The position numbers and the translations under genes are program-made. Source: Brasilonema angustatum HA4187-MV1 (GTDB lineage Bacteria > Cyanobacteriota > Cyanobacteriia > Cyanobacteriales > Nostocaceae). Taken from it: a stretch of DNA of 64,000 nucleotides. The stretch lies in assembly GCA_019359695.1 (NCBI GenBank), contig JAHHGV010000024.1:61421-125420 (forward strand). The letters are read 5' to 3'. Shown here one piece after another: positions 27,101 to 35,300 of the stretch (its first letter is position 1; each line of letters opens with the position of its first letter). The notes beneath the pieces were generated by a model. That model was not told where the DNA came from. It saw only the letters and a program-made list of their open reading frames with translations, and did not search any database.

Positions 27101-29382
27101 TTTTCAGTTGGACCATAATTATTCACTATCTGGAAAGGGACTAAACTTGATGGATATCGATGAAGCTTATCTCCCCCAGTTAGTATAGTTCGCAAGGTTG
27201 TAGTTTCTGTCCATTCCAGAGACAATAATTGCTCTGCAAGGGGTGTTGGCAGAAAACTGATTGTGATCTTTTTCGATTTCAACCAATCTTGCAAATCCAA
27301 TGGAGATACAAGGATGGAAGGTTTGACTAAATAAATACTTGCTCCTGCGCTTAGGTAAGGCCACAATTCCCATACAGCAGCATCAAAAGCTGTTCCAGCT
27401 AACTGAGTGGCTTTGTCACTTGAGGTGATTTCAAAAGCATCTTGGTGCCAGAACACTAGATTTAGCAGTCCATGATGGGCAACCAATACTCCCTTCGGCT
27501 GACCTGTAGAACCAGAGGTATAAATCACATAAGCTAAGTTACTAGCTTCAATAGTGGTGCTTAGATTCTCTTGGCTTGACTGAGAAATTACTTGAGCGTC
27601 AGTATCTAAACAGATAAGATTTGCTTGATGCTCAGGCAGCCTTTCAACTAATTGCTGCTGAGTGACCAACACTGAAACTTGAGCATCTTGAAGCATAAAG
27701 CGCAAACGTTCAGTTGGATACTCTGGATCAAGCGGCACATAAGCACCACCCGCCTTGAGAATGCCCAACAGTCCCACAACCAATTCTAAAGAACGCTCGA
27801 CGCAAATACCTACCAGCACATCAGCTCCCACACCCAAAGACCTTAAGTAGTGTGCCAATTGATTTGCTTGGGTGTTCAACTGCTCATAGGTTAGTTGTTG
27901 ATTTTCATATACAACTGCCACTGCATCTGGGGTACGCGCTACCTGCTCTTCAAATAACTCATGGATACACAAATTTTGGGCATAATCAACTTGAGTATTG
28001 TTCCACTCAATTAATAACTGTCGTTGCTCAACTTTAGTCAACAAAGGCAATTGCAAAATTCGCTGCTGTGGATTAGCAATAATCCCCTCAAGCATTGTCA
28101 CAAAATGACCAGTCATCCGCTCAATAGTGCTTGCATCAAACAAGTCAGTACTATATTCCCACACCCCCACTAGTCCAGTCGCAGTATTCTCCATTGCTAA
28201 AGTAAGATCAAACTTGGCAGTTGCGCTGGTTATTGGCAATGAACTGACAGTTAATCTTCTCAACTCTACTTGCTCGGTGGGCGCATTCTGGAGCGCAAAC
28301 ATCACCTGAAATAAGGGTGCATGACTGAGATTCCGTTCTGGATGCAATGCTTCCACTAGCATTTCAAATGGCAAATTCTGATGAGCATCGGCATCCATTG
28401 CCATTTCGCTCACGCGAGTCAGTAATTCACTAAAGCTGGGGTTGCCTGATAAATCAGTTCGCATCACTAAAGTGTTGACAAAAAAGCCAATTAACCCTTC
28501 TATCTCACTGCGATCGCGATTAGCAATTGGTGTCCCCACTAAAATGTCTTCTGTACCTGTGTAGCGATAAAGCAGGGTATCAAATGCTGCCAACAGCATC
28601 ATGAACAAAGTTACCCCTTGTTTCTGGCTCAGTTTTGTCAGCTTACTAGTTAGTTCCCCGGAAAGTGCAAACTTCTGATGTGCCCCTGCGAAAGTCTGCA
28701 CAGCTGGTCTGGGTCGGTCTGTGGGTAGTACTAACAGGGCTGGTGCATCTTTTAGTTGTTGTTGCCAATAAGACAATTGGCTTTGTAGTACTTCCCCGAC
28801 TAACCACTGTCTCTGCCAAATTGCAAAGTCGGCGTATTGAATTGGTAGTGGTGCTAATGGTGTTTGCGTAGCGTCTCGTAGAGAAGGCTGACATCTTGAA
28901 TAAGCGTTGTATAGGGCTGTTAGTTCTTGGACAAACACACCCATTGACCAGCCATCGCTGACAATATGATGCATACACACTAACAATATGTGTTCTGTTT
29001 GAGACAGCACCACTAAAGTGGCTCTGATCAATGATTCACTTGCTAGGTCAAACGGCCCAAATGCTTGTTGTTGAACTAATTGTTGTGCAGCAATTTCTTG
29101 TTCACTTGTTGACAAATGTTTCAAGTCAACAACCGATACTGTCCAAGTAGTTTCTGCGTGAATGATTTGTGAAGCTTTTCCATCAACTGTAATAAAGTTG
29201 GTGCGTAAAGCTTCGTGGCGTGCAATTATTTCTTGTAAGCTTTGTTCCAACGCGACTTGATGAAGAGTTCCTTCTAGACGCAAAGCAATCGGGATATTGT
29301 ATAAGGCACTGTTCGGTTGGAATTGGGCTAAAAACCATAAACGCTGTTGAGCATAAGATAGAGGTAATTCTTCAGTGTTCAT
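15115..29382 (-). CDS. NRPS, four modules: C-A(Leu)-PCP, C-A(X)-PCP, C-A(Leu)-PCP, C-A(aromatic)-NMT-PCP
   Basis: 4755 aa. PCP serines fall near residues 1050, 2119, 3179 and 4695. A-domain codes: module 1 D-A-W-F-L-G-N-V-V (Leu), module 2 D-V-E-N-A-G-V-V-T, module 3 the same as module 1, module 4 D-A-S-T-I-A-A-V-C (Phe/Tyr-like). Module 4 carries an N-methyltransferase (VLEIGCGTG about 4237) between A-domain motifs, so the aromatic residue is N-methylated. The module 2 code is unlike standard residues. Its position, fourth from the release end, and the order of neighbours place it at the Ahp site of cyanopeptolins; I recall this code from such modules but could not check. The start overlaps the upstream NRPS stop by 4 nt (ATGA). 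C domain 3 has HHIVSDDWS instead of HHxxxDGWS. Five in-frame repeat insertions are described separately. Confidence 0.93.
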   Translation of the reverse strand: MNTEELPLSYAQQRLWFLAQFQPNSALYNIPIALRLEGTLHQVALEQSLQEIIARHEALRTNFITVDGKASQIIHAETTWTVSVVDLKHLSTSEQEIAAQQLVQQQAFGPFDLASESLIRATLVVLSQTEHILLVCMHHIVSDGWSMGVFVQELTALYNAYSRCQPSLRDATQTPLAPLPIQYADFAIWQRQWLVGEVLQSQLSYWQQQLKDAPALLVLPTDRPRPAVQTFAGAHQKFALSGELTSKLTKLSQKQGVTLFMMLLAAFDTLLYRYTGTEDILVGTPIANRDRSEIEGLIGFFVNTLVMRTDLSGNPSFSELLTRVSEMAMDADAHQNLPFEMLVEALHPERNLSHAPLFQVMFALQNAPTEQVELRRLTVSSLPITSATAKFDLTLAMENTATGLVGVWEYSTDLFDASTIERMTGHFVTMLEGIIANPQQRILQLPLLTKVEQRQLLIEWNNTQVDYAQNLCIHELFEEQVARTPDAVAVVYENQQLTYEQLNTQANQLAHYLRSLGVGADVLVGICVERSLELVVGLLGILKAGGAYVPLDPEYPTERLRFMLQDAQVSVLVTQQQLVERLPEHQANLICLDTDAQVISQSSQENLSTTIEASNLAYVIYTSGSTGQPKGVLVAHHGLLNLVFWHQDAFEITSSDKATQLAGTAFDAAVWELWPYLSAGASIYLVKPSILVSPLDLQDWLKSKKITISFLPTPLAEQLLSLEWTETTTLRTILTGGDKLHRYPSSLVPFQIVNNYGPTENTVVTTSRLLVSNGQDNTSSPPIGRPIANTQIYILDQSGQPVPVGVPGELHIGGVGLAHGYLNRSELTQEKFIPNPFEQTGGESALREGFQRQIPLSGNPPSVLAPPQATALAQRDRRSYPKGSRLYKTGDLARYLPDGNIEYLGRIDNQVKIRGFRIELGEIETVLSQHGDVQASVVIAREDPPSDKRLVAYIVPQTEAVLTISELRQYLKAKLPEYMVPSAFVILEGLPLTPNGKVDRHALPRPDLHSELKDTYVAPRTPTEEILAQIWAQVLKVEQVGIYDNFFTLGGHSLLAMQLISRIRSIFQVELPLREFFATATVAELAHLIGQLQQQDLKLTAPPILARAESAELPLSFAQQRLWFLDQFEPNSALYNIPIALRLAGTLEVAVLKESLIEIIARHEALRTNFITIDEQPTQIIQTQTNWKVSVVDLKHLSTIEQQIASKQLVQQQAIQPFDLASESLFRATLVVLSETEHVLLMCMHHVVSDGWSISVFVQELAALYNAYSQGQPSPLTPLPIQYADFAIWQRQWLVGDVLQSQLSYWQQQLKDAPALLPLPSDRPRPAVQTFAGTHQEFVLSVELTQKLIKLSQEQGVTLFMTLLAVFDTLLYRYTGQSDILVGTPIANRNRSEIEGLIGFFVNTLVLRSDLSGDPSFNELLTRVREMALKAYAHQDLPFEMLVEALQPERDLSHAPLFQVDFLLQNDPLSQVELTGLTVTPLPIESATAKFDLTLAMQNTATGLVGVWEYNTDLFDPTTIERMTGHFVTMLEAIVANPQEQISQLPMLTEVEQQQLLVEWNDTQADYPWDKCIHQLFEQQSLSTPNAVAVVFENQPLTYSQLNTQANQLAHYLQSLGVEPEVKVGIYLERSLSMIVALLAVLKAGGAYVPLDPDYPQQRLADISQDSAISVLITQQKLLGSLPVEGVEVIVLDTESGVLTLQSQENPVSEVKPENLTCILYTSGSTGKPKGVMLTHAALVNHSSAISQVFGLTSADRVLQFASLGFDVAAEEIFPTWFKGGTVVVRSVQMFADFASFAEFIEKQGLSVLNITPAYWHEWAVAVSQEYATVPSCLRLVAVGGDAVLPETVTIWQQVVGDRVNCLNVYGPTEASVTAIVHDLLHPKSSKTNSVLIGRPIANTQVYILDRHLQPVPIGVTGELHIGGVRLARGYLNRPELTDQKFLPNPFKDPKLDRIYKTGDLARYLPDGNIECFGRIDNQVKIRGFRIELGEIEAVLNQHPLVQTSCVIIREDTTGDKRLVGYVVPYSEEIPATHELRQFLTNKLPLYMVPQVFVMLSSLPLTPNRKVDRRALPAPDLHSEQIDNYVAPRTPTEEMLAQIWAQVLKIEFVGIHDNFFELGGHSLLATQLVSRIRNIFKVELPLRSIFAAATVAALGDQIGRSQPQNLELTVPPILPRAKNAELSLSFAQQRLWFLEQLQPNGALYNIPVALRIVGTLHSTALEQSLKEIIHRHEALRTNFIAVDGQATQVIQTQTNWQVSVVELQHLPTSEQEITTQQLAQQQVIQPFELATQALVRARLVVLSETEHILLVCMHHIVSDDWSMGVFVRELAALYNAYSQGQLSPLSPLPIQYADFALWQRQWLVGEVLQSQLNYWQKQLADAPALLSLPTDRPRPPVQTFAGAYQEFALSGELTSKLTQLSQQQGATLFMTLLAAFDTLLYRYTGQSDILVGTPIANRNRSEIEGLIGFFVNTLVMRTDLSENPSFQDLLSRVREMALGAYAHQDLPFEMLVEALQPERDLSHTPLFQVAFVLQNAPMSEVELTGLTISDLPIENATAKFDLTLAMGNTASGLVGVWEYSTDLFDASTIERMAGHFVTLLEAIVANPQLPISQLPILTTVEQQQLLIDWNDTQADYPQDRCIHQLFEEQVQRTPNAVAVVFENQQLTYEQLNCRANQLGHYLKSLGVKPDTLVGICVERSLEMVVGLLGILKAGGAYVPLDPQYPTERLSFMLQDAQIRVLLTQQSLLDKLPKHQGQLVCLDTDAQIIFQSSQENLITATKASNLAYVIYTSGSTGQPKGVLVAHHGLLNLVFWHQDAFEITSSDKATQLAGTAFDAAVWELWPYLSAGASIYLVKPSILVSPLDLQDWLKSKKITISFLPTPLAEQLFSLEWTETTTLRTILIGGDKLHRYPSSLLPFQIVNNYGPTENTVVTTSGIVVSSGQKNNISPPIGRPIANTQIYILDKYLQPVPVGVLGELHIGGAGLALGYLNRSELTQEKFIPNPFSADPDSRLYKTGDLARYLPDGNIEYLGRIDNQVKIRGLRIELGEIEAVLSQYPDVQASCVIAREETPGEKRLVAYVVVPHPQVTPTITELRQFLKGKLPEYMVPNTFVILESLPLTPNGKVDRRALPAPEFDSTLQETFVAPRTPTEEMLAQIWAQVLKVEQVGIHDNFFELGGHSLLATQVISRSQEAFGTSLPLRYIFESPTIAQLSEAILAQLQTNSGLVVPAIAPVSRDTDIPLSWAQERLWFVNQLEGESGAYTIDFTVRLVGNLNIKALEQAFGEIVQRHEVLRTRFEIKDNKPIQAIASLLRGAQNAPSMTITLPVVDLQNLPDPWKQVEALATAEACKPFDLANGPVLRVKLWQVATQEYVLLFAIHHIAADGWSMGVLIGELSAYYRAISTGSSVELPELSIQYADFAVWQRQWLTNQVLERQLSYWKQQLTGAPPLLELPTDRPRPAIQSFRGGTERLQLDAKLTQQIKKLSQESGSTLFMTLLAGFVVLLSRYSGQTDIVVGSPIANRNRTEIEPLIGFFVNTLALRFDLSQEPTFAELLAQVRKVTQNAYDHQDLPFEMLVEELQVERNLDRNPLTQVVFALQNAPTSPWDLPGLTVEGMPSGLDSVRLDLEVYLWDAPVGLGGFCSYNRDLFDGATIARMMQHFVILLEVIAANPQQPVALLPLLTQQERHQLLVEWNDTQADYPHNQCIHQLFEEQVARTPDAVAVVFGNQQLTYEQLNCRANQLAHYLRSLGVGADILVGLCVERSLEMAIALLGILKAGGAYVPLDPEYPTDRLSFMLEDTQVAILLTQQHLVNKLPQLQANLVFLNDIWSQIDENNQDNPISEVKAVHLANVIYTSGSTGKPKGVMIEHTGLCNLAQAQIQTFGVHCDSRVLQFASFSFDACISEILMTLGSGATLHLGTKADLMPGTPLIERLRDHGITHVTLPPSALAVLPTEELPSLQTMIVAGEASSVELIKQWSAGRNLFNAYGPTEASVCATIAKCTSSDEKVTIGRPISNKQIYILDSHLQPVPIGVPGELHIGGVGLARGYLNRLELTTEKFIPNPFSDQLHSRLYKTGDKARYLPDGKIEYLGRIDNQVKIRGFRIETGEIEAVLSQHPLVQESVVVARVDDIPGDKRTSAPLSTSLVAYLVPALQNKVLPQQLAQWQSEYVSDWQMLYEQAYGQPQTSTDDLTFNISGWNSSYTKQPIPAKEMQEWVENTVNRILSLSPQRVLEIGCGTGLLLSRVAPNCQEYWGCDYSSAAIKHVEQVCKTVSGLDNVRLLHQMADNFTAIPKGEFDTVVINSVVQYFPSVEYLLQVLEGGMAAIATTGKIFVGDVRSLPLLEPYHAAVQLARAESDTTVEQWQQQVHQTVAIEEELLIDPSFFIALKQRFPQITWVEIQPKRGHAENELTQFRYDVTLHVGTDVQALALSELVLTRPERSRRGEVEVAEVTIVPWLNWQLNGLEFIQIQNQLQQQQPELLGIRGVPNQRVQQALQIWEWLENPPGVETVGQLRELLAQQPVTNINPEQFWELGQHFGYTVHLSWWESSQDGSYDVVFCRTNSTQTSNAQRAIAFWDSSTVTAKPWTDYTNNPLQGKLVQKLVPQVREFIQQKLPNYMVPQAFVLLKALPVTPNGKVDRRALPAPDTATRNLATSFVSPRTPIEAQLVQIWSEVLGTERIGVKDNFFELGGHSLLATQVISRINSAFGLELSVQKMFEFPTVAGIASYMEVIDWAAEDLAVPDISGEVVEF
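16028..16075. repeat. About 48-bp element in frame after the N-methyltransferase
   Basis: It encodes about 16 residues including LTRPERSRRGEVEV, rich in charge and unlike the flanking domain. Its ends (ACTTCGACTTCGC and CAGTACTAGT) relate it to the 24-bp elements, with extra sequence in the middle. The exact borders are uncertain. Confidence 0.65.
16939..16962. repeat. 24-bp element in frame in the aromatic A domain
   Basis: It encodes TSAPLSTS between GDKR and LVAYLV. Removing 24 bp restores GDKRLVAYLV. It belongs to the same family as 12142-12165 but lies in the opposite orientation, within two codons of the homologous position. Confidence 0.85.
19423..19449. repeat. 27-bp GC-rich palindromic element in frame in a C domain
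   Basis: It encodes SLLRGAQNA inside the C domain of the aromatic module. Removing it leaves QAIAPSMTITLPVVDL, which aligns directly with QVIAPPTALTLPIHDL of the Val module. The core is GCGCTCCGCGC. Confidence 0.8.
20576..21040 (-). repeat. Leu A-domain core, copy 2 (near-identical to 27083-27547)
   Basis: 465 bp at a constant offset of 6507 bp with only about a dozen mismatches, ending at the CTTGC/AGCTAAGTT border. It covers the substrate-pocket half of the Leu A domain. Flanking A-domain sequence is clearly less similar. Confidence 0.9.
26731..26850. repeat. 120-bp dispersed repeat in frame in the first Leu A domain
   Basis: It adds 40 codons (beginning ALREGFQRQIPLSGNPP) between NPFEQTGGES and RLYKTGD. 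Removal gives a standard A-domain stretch like NPFEEAGESRLYKTGD of the Val module. The same repeat occurs outside genes at 42455-42626 (two tandem copies), 46440-46650 in part, and 59610-59702. Confidence 0.88.
27083..27547 (-). repeat. Leu A-domain core, copy 1
   Basis: Partner of 20576-21040. Both encode the same pocket (FDAAVWELW, ISFLPTPLAEQL, NNYGPTENTVV). Confidence 0.9.
28861..28881. repeat. 21-bp element in frame in the first C domain of the four-module NRPS
   Basis: It encodes LRDATQT. Removing exactly 21 bp restores QPSPLAPLPIQYADF, as found in the sister C domains. The sequence GCGTAGCGTCTCGTAG is a familiar cyanobacterial dispersed repeat. Confidence 0.85.
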
Positions 29383-32300
29383 CTCTTGCTCCTTGGTAAA
29401 ATGGGTGATGTAGTAAATTCCAAGTTTTGTTGCTGTAACTTCCCGATTGATTGCGCTAATTCAGCTATCGTCGCGGCATTGAACAATTCGCGTAAACGGA
29501 GTTGGACTTTGAAGCGATCGCGGATGCGTGAAACTAGTTGTGTTGCTAGTAGTGAATGTCCCCCAAGTTCAAAGAAGTTATCATAAACTCCTACTTGCTC
29601 TACTTTCAGCACTTGTGCCCAAATTTGTGCTAGCGTTTCTTCGACCGGTGTGCGCGGGGCGACATATTGATCTGATGCTTGGCTGTTTAAATCTGGCGTC
29701 GGTAAAGCGCGGCGATCTACTTTCCCATTAGCTGTCAGGGGTAAAGACTCCAGCAGTACAAAGGTGTTTGGCACCATGTAAGCTGGCAATTGGTCGGTGA
29801 GGAACTGACGCAGTTGTGCTGCTGTGAGAGATTGTTCTTTTTTTGGCACTACGTAAGCCACTAGACGTTTGTCCCCTGGTTCATCCTCTCGTACTACCAC
29901 CACGCCTTCCCAAACCGCTGGGTGAGAAGCCAGTAATACCTCAATTTCTCCCAACTCAATGCGGAAGCCTCGTATTTTTACCTGATTGTCAATTCGCCCT
30001 AAATATTCTAACTCGCCATTGGGCAAATAACGTGCTAAATCCCCTGTTTTATATAGTTGGGCTTGTGGGTTCTTAGCAAAGGGGTTAGAGATAAACCGTT
30101 GTTGTGACAGTTCCGGACGATTGAGATAACCACAACTGACCCCAGCGCCACCAACATACATCTCGCCTGGAACCCCAATCGGCATTGGCTGTAAATATTG
30201 ATCTAGCACATACACTTGTAAGTCGGGAATCGGACGACCAATGACACTTGCCGTACCATTCAAATCAGCTTTGCTCAACGGACGATAAGTTACATGTACA
30301 GTGGTTTCCGTAATTCCATACATATTCACTAACAAAGGCGACTGGTCGCCATGTCGCTCAAACCAAGGCTGCAAACTCAACAGTTCTAAAGCTTCTCCAC
30401 CAAAAATAACTAAGCGTAACTTCAAATCGCTCTTCTTTGCTACTGACTGTTCTGCTTGAATCAACTGGCGGAACGCTGGAGGTGTTTGATTGAGAATTGT
30501 AACTTTTTCTTGACACAGTAACTCATAGAAGGATTCTGGCGATCGTGTCACCAGGTAGGGCACAACTACCAGTCGTCCACCATACAGCAAAGCACCCCAA
30601 ATTTCCCAAACAGAAAAGTCGAATGCATAAGAGTGGAACAGTGTCCAGACATCTTCGACGTTGAAGTGATACCAAGAGTTTGTTGCTGCAAATAGACGAA
30701 CTACATTTGAGTGGTTGACTAAAACGCCCTTGGGCTTACCTGTAGAACCAGAAGTGTAGATGACGTATGCTTGGTTATCGGGTGTTGCGCTGTTTAGAGG
30801 GTTTGATGAGCTGTTTTGAGCAATTTTTTCCCAGTCACTGTCTAAGCAGACGAAACGCGCCTGATGTTTAGGTAGCTTTTCAACCAGATGCTGTTGAGTC
30901 AGCAGCACTCTTACTTGAGCATCTTTTAGTATAAAGCTCAAACGCTCAGTCGGATACTCAGGGTCAAGCGGCACATAAGCCCCACCCGCCTTGAGTATCC
31001 CTAACAGTCCCACGACCATTTCCAGTGAGCGTTCCACACACAATCCGACCAGCACCTCAGAACCAATACCCAAAGAGCGTAAGTAATGCGCCAACTGGTT
31101 AGCACGACAGTTCAATTGGTGGTAAGTCAGTTGTTGATTCTCAAACACCACAGCCACAGCATCTGGTGTACGTTCTACCTGCTGCTCAAACAAGGAATGA
31201 ATACATCTATCCTGGGGATAATCCGCCCCAGTTTTGTTCCACTCAATCAATAACTGCCGTTCCTCAACTTTTGTTAGGATTGGTAATTGTGAAATTCGCT
31301 CAGTAGAATTAGCAACAATTGCCTCAAGTAAAGTCACAAAATGACCAGTCATCCGCTCGATTGTACTCGGGTCAAACAAGTCAGTACTGTACTCCCACAC
31401 ACCCACCAGTCCAGTATTCGTGTTCTCCATTGCTAAGGTCAGATCAAACTTTGCAGTTGTGCCTTCTAATGGCAATGAACTGACAGTTAACCCAATCAGT
31501 TCTACTTGAGACATAGACGCATTCTGGAGAGCAAACATCACCTGGAACAGTGGTGTATGGCTGAGGTCTCGTTCTGGTTGCAATGCCTCCACTAGCATTT
31601 CAAATGGCAAATTCTGATGAGAGTATGCCTCCATTGCCATTTCTCGAACGCGAACGAGTAATTCCTCAAAGCTGGGATCGCCTGATAAATCTGTTCGCAT
31701 CACTAAAGTATTGACAAAAAAGCCAATTAACCCTTCTATTTCTGTGCGATCGCGGTTAGCAATTGGCGAACCCACTAAAATGTCTTCTGTACCCGTGTAG
31801 CGATATAGTAGGGTATCAAATGCTGCCAATAGGGTCATGAAGAGAGTACAACCTTGCTGCTGACTCAGTTGTGCCAACCTTTGAGTCAGGTCCAAAGAGA
31901 GTGCAAAATTTTGATATGCCCCAGCGAAAGTCTGCACAGCAGGTCTGGGTCGGTCTGTGGGTAGCACTAAGAGGGTTGATGCCGAAGCTAGTTGTTTTTG
32001 CCAGTAACTCAGTTGGCTTTGTAGTACATCCCCGACTAACCAGTTTCTTTGCCAGATTGTAAAATCTGCATACTGAATCGGTAGTGGCGCTAACGGGGAA
32101 GGCTGACGTCTTGAATAAGCATTGTACAATGCTGCTAGTTCTTGGACAAACACACCCATTGACCAGCCATCAGAGACAACATGATGCATACACACGAGCA
32201 AAATATGTTCTGTCTCGGACAGCACTAGTAAGGTCGCTCTAACTAATGCTTGTGTTGCCAACTCAAAAGGTTGAATCGCTTGTTGTTGCGCTAATTGTTG

Positions 32301-35300
32301 TCTTGCTATTTCTTGTTCGGTTGTAGATAAATGCTTCAAATCAACAACACAGACTGTCCAAGTGGTTTCTGTTTGAATGATTTGAGAAGGTTTTCCATCA
32401 ACTGTGATGAAGTTGGTACGTAACGCCTCGTGGCGAGCAATTATTTCAATTAAGCTTTGTTCTAAGGATGCAATATGAAGAGTTCCTGTTAGACGCAAAG
32501 CTATAGGTATGTTATATAATGCAGTGTTCGACTCGAACTGGTCTAAAAACCACAGACGCTGTTGAGCAAATGACAGTGGTAATTCTGCATCACTTGCCCG
32601 CCTTAAGATGGGTGGGGAAATTAGTTCTAAGTTTTGTTGCTGTAACTGCCCAATCAAATCTGCTAATTCGGCTACTGTTGAGGCGGCAAATAACTCACGC
32701 AGTGGTAGTTCCACTTTCAAGATGTTGCGGATGCGTGAAACTAGTTGTGTTGCTAATAGGGAATGTCCACCCAGTTCAAAGAAGTTATTATGAATGCCAA
32801 CTTGTTCTAGTTTGAGCACTTGCGCCCAAATTTGTGCCAGTATTTCTTCAATTGGAGTGCGCGGGGCAACAAATTTTTCTTGCAGTGTGCTATCTAACTC
32901 CGGTGTTGGCAGTGCGCGACGGTCTACTTTGCCGTTGGGGGTGAGGGGTAGGGACTGCAACATCACAAAAGTGTTTGGCACCATGTACTCTGGTAGCTTG
33001 CCTTTGAGGAATTGCCGCAGTTCGCTGATTTTCAGCGTCACCTGTGGGTGCGGTACCACGTAGGCTACTAGTCGTTTATCCCCTGAGTTATCTTCGCGGG
33101 CGATCGCACAAGATGCCTGCACATCACCTAGTTGGCTTAGGACTGTTTCGATTTCTCCCAATTCGATGCGGAAGCCACGAATTTTGACTTGATTGTCGAT
33201 GCGTCCCAGGTATTCTATGTTGCCATCACTTAAATAGCGTGCTAAGTCCCCTGTTTTATAGAGGCGGGAATCGGGATCCGTGCTAAACGGGTTGGCGATG
33301 AATTTCTCGTTGGTCAATTCTGGTTGGTTGAGGTAGCCGCGTGCCAATCCTGCACCACCAATGTGCAATTCTCCTGGTACTCCTATGGGTACTGGTTGAA
33401 GATGGGAGTCGAGAATGTATATTTGTGTATTAGCAATAGGGCGACCAATGGGGACAACTTGTCCATACTTCTGCTGCTTGCAATCCCAGAAAGTTGCATC
33501 GATACAAGCTTCCGTTGGTCCGTAGAGATTGTACAAATTCACATCTAGCTTGCTCAACAAGCCCTCTTGCAGAGCAACTGGCAAGGCTTCACCTCCACAG
33601 AAGACTTGTTTAAGGGAGTGACAAGTTTCGATTCCTCCCTGTTCTAAAAGCATTTGCAGCAAAGATGGGACAAATTGAACAGTAGTTACTTGCTGTTGGG
33701 CAATTAATCTTAAGAGGTAAGCACTGTCGGTATGCCCTCTTGGTTGAGCCATTAGCAACTGCCCACCCACTAACAAAGGAGCGTAGAATTCCCAAACTGA
33801 GGCATCAAAGCCAAAGGGAGTTTTTTGCAGTACTTTGTCTTTTTCAGTCAGGGGGAATGTTGCTTGCATCCAGAACATATGGTTACAAAGGTTACTGTGA
33901 GACAGCATTACCCCCTTTGGTTGACCAGTAGAGCCAGAGGTATAAATGACATAAGCCAAGTTACTAGCTTGTACCTCAGTGATTGGATTGTCCTGACTCA
34001 AGTGAGCAATTTTTTCCCACTCAGTATCCAAATAGACGACACGCGCCTGATGTTTGGGAACAGAATTTACTAATTGCTGTTGGGTCAACAGCACTCTTAC
34101 TTGAGCATCTTTTAGTATAAAGCTCAAACGCTCAGTCGGATACTCAGGGTCAAGCGGCACATAAGCCCCACCTGCCTTGAGTATCCCTAACAGTCCCACG
34201 ACCATTTCCAGTGAGCGTTCCACACACAATCCGACCAGCACCTCAGAACCAATACCCAAAGAGCGTAAGTAATGCGCCAACTGGTTAGCACGACAGTTCA
34301 ATTGGTGGTAAGTCAGTTGTTGATTCTCAAACACCACAGCCACAGCATCTGGTGTACGTTCTACCTGCTGCTCAAACAAGGAATGAATACATCTATCCTG
34401 GGGATAATCCGCCCCAGTTTTGTTCCACTCAATCAATAACTGCCGTTCCTCAACTTTTGTTAGGATTGGTAATTGTGAAATTCGCTCAGTAGAATTAGCA
34501 ACAATTGCCTCAAGTAAAGTCACAAAATGACCAGTCATCCGCTCGATTGTACTCGGGTCAAACAAGTCAGTACTGTACTCCCACACACCCACCAGTCCAG
34601 TATTCGTGTTCTCCATTGCTAAGGTCAGATCAAACTTTGCAGTTGTGCCTTCTAATGGCAATGAACTGACAGTTAACCCAATCAGTTCTACTTGAGACAT
34701 AGACGCATTCTGGAGAGCAAACATCACCTGGAACAGTGGTGTATGGCTGAGGTCTCGTTCTGGTTGCAATGCCTCCACTAGCATTTCAAATGGCAAATTC
34801 TGATGAGAGTATGCCTCCATTGCCATTTCTCGAACGCGAACGAGTAATTCCTCAAAGCTGGGATCGCCTGATAAATCTGTTCGCATCACTAAAGTATTGA
34901 CAAAAAAGCCAATTAACCCTTCTATTTCTGTGCGATCGCGGTTAGCAATTGGCGAACCCACTAAAATGTCTTCTGTACCCGTGTAGCGATATAGTAGGGT
35001 ATCAAATGCTGCCAATAGGGTCATGAAGAGAGTACAACCTTGCTGCTGACTCAGTTGTGCCAACCTTTGAGTCAGGTCCAAAGAGAGTGCAAAATTTTGA
35101 TATGCCCCAGCGAAAGTCTGCACAGCAGGTCTGGGTCGGTCTGTGGGTAGCACTAAGAGGGTTGATGCCGAAGCTAGTTGTTTTTGCCAGTAACTCAGTT
35201 GGCTTTGTAGTACATCCCCGACTAACCAGTTTCTTTGCCAGATTGTAAAATCTGCATACTGAATCGGTAGTGGCGCTAACGGGGAAGGCTGACGTCTTGA

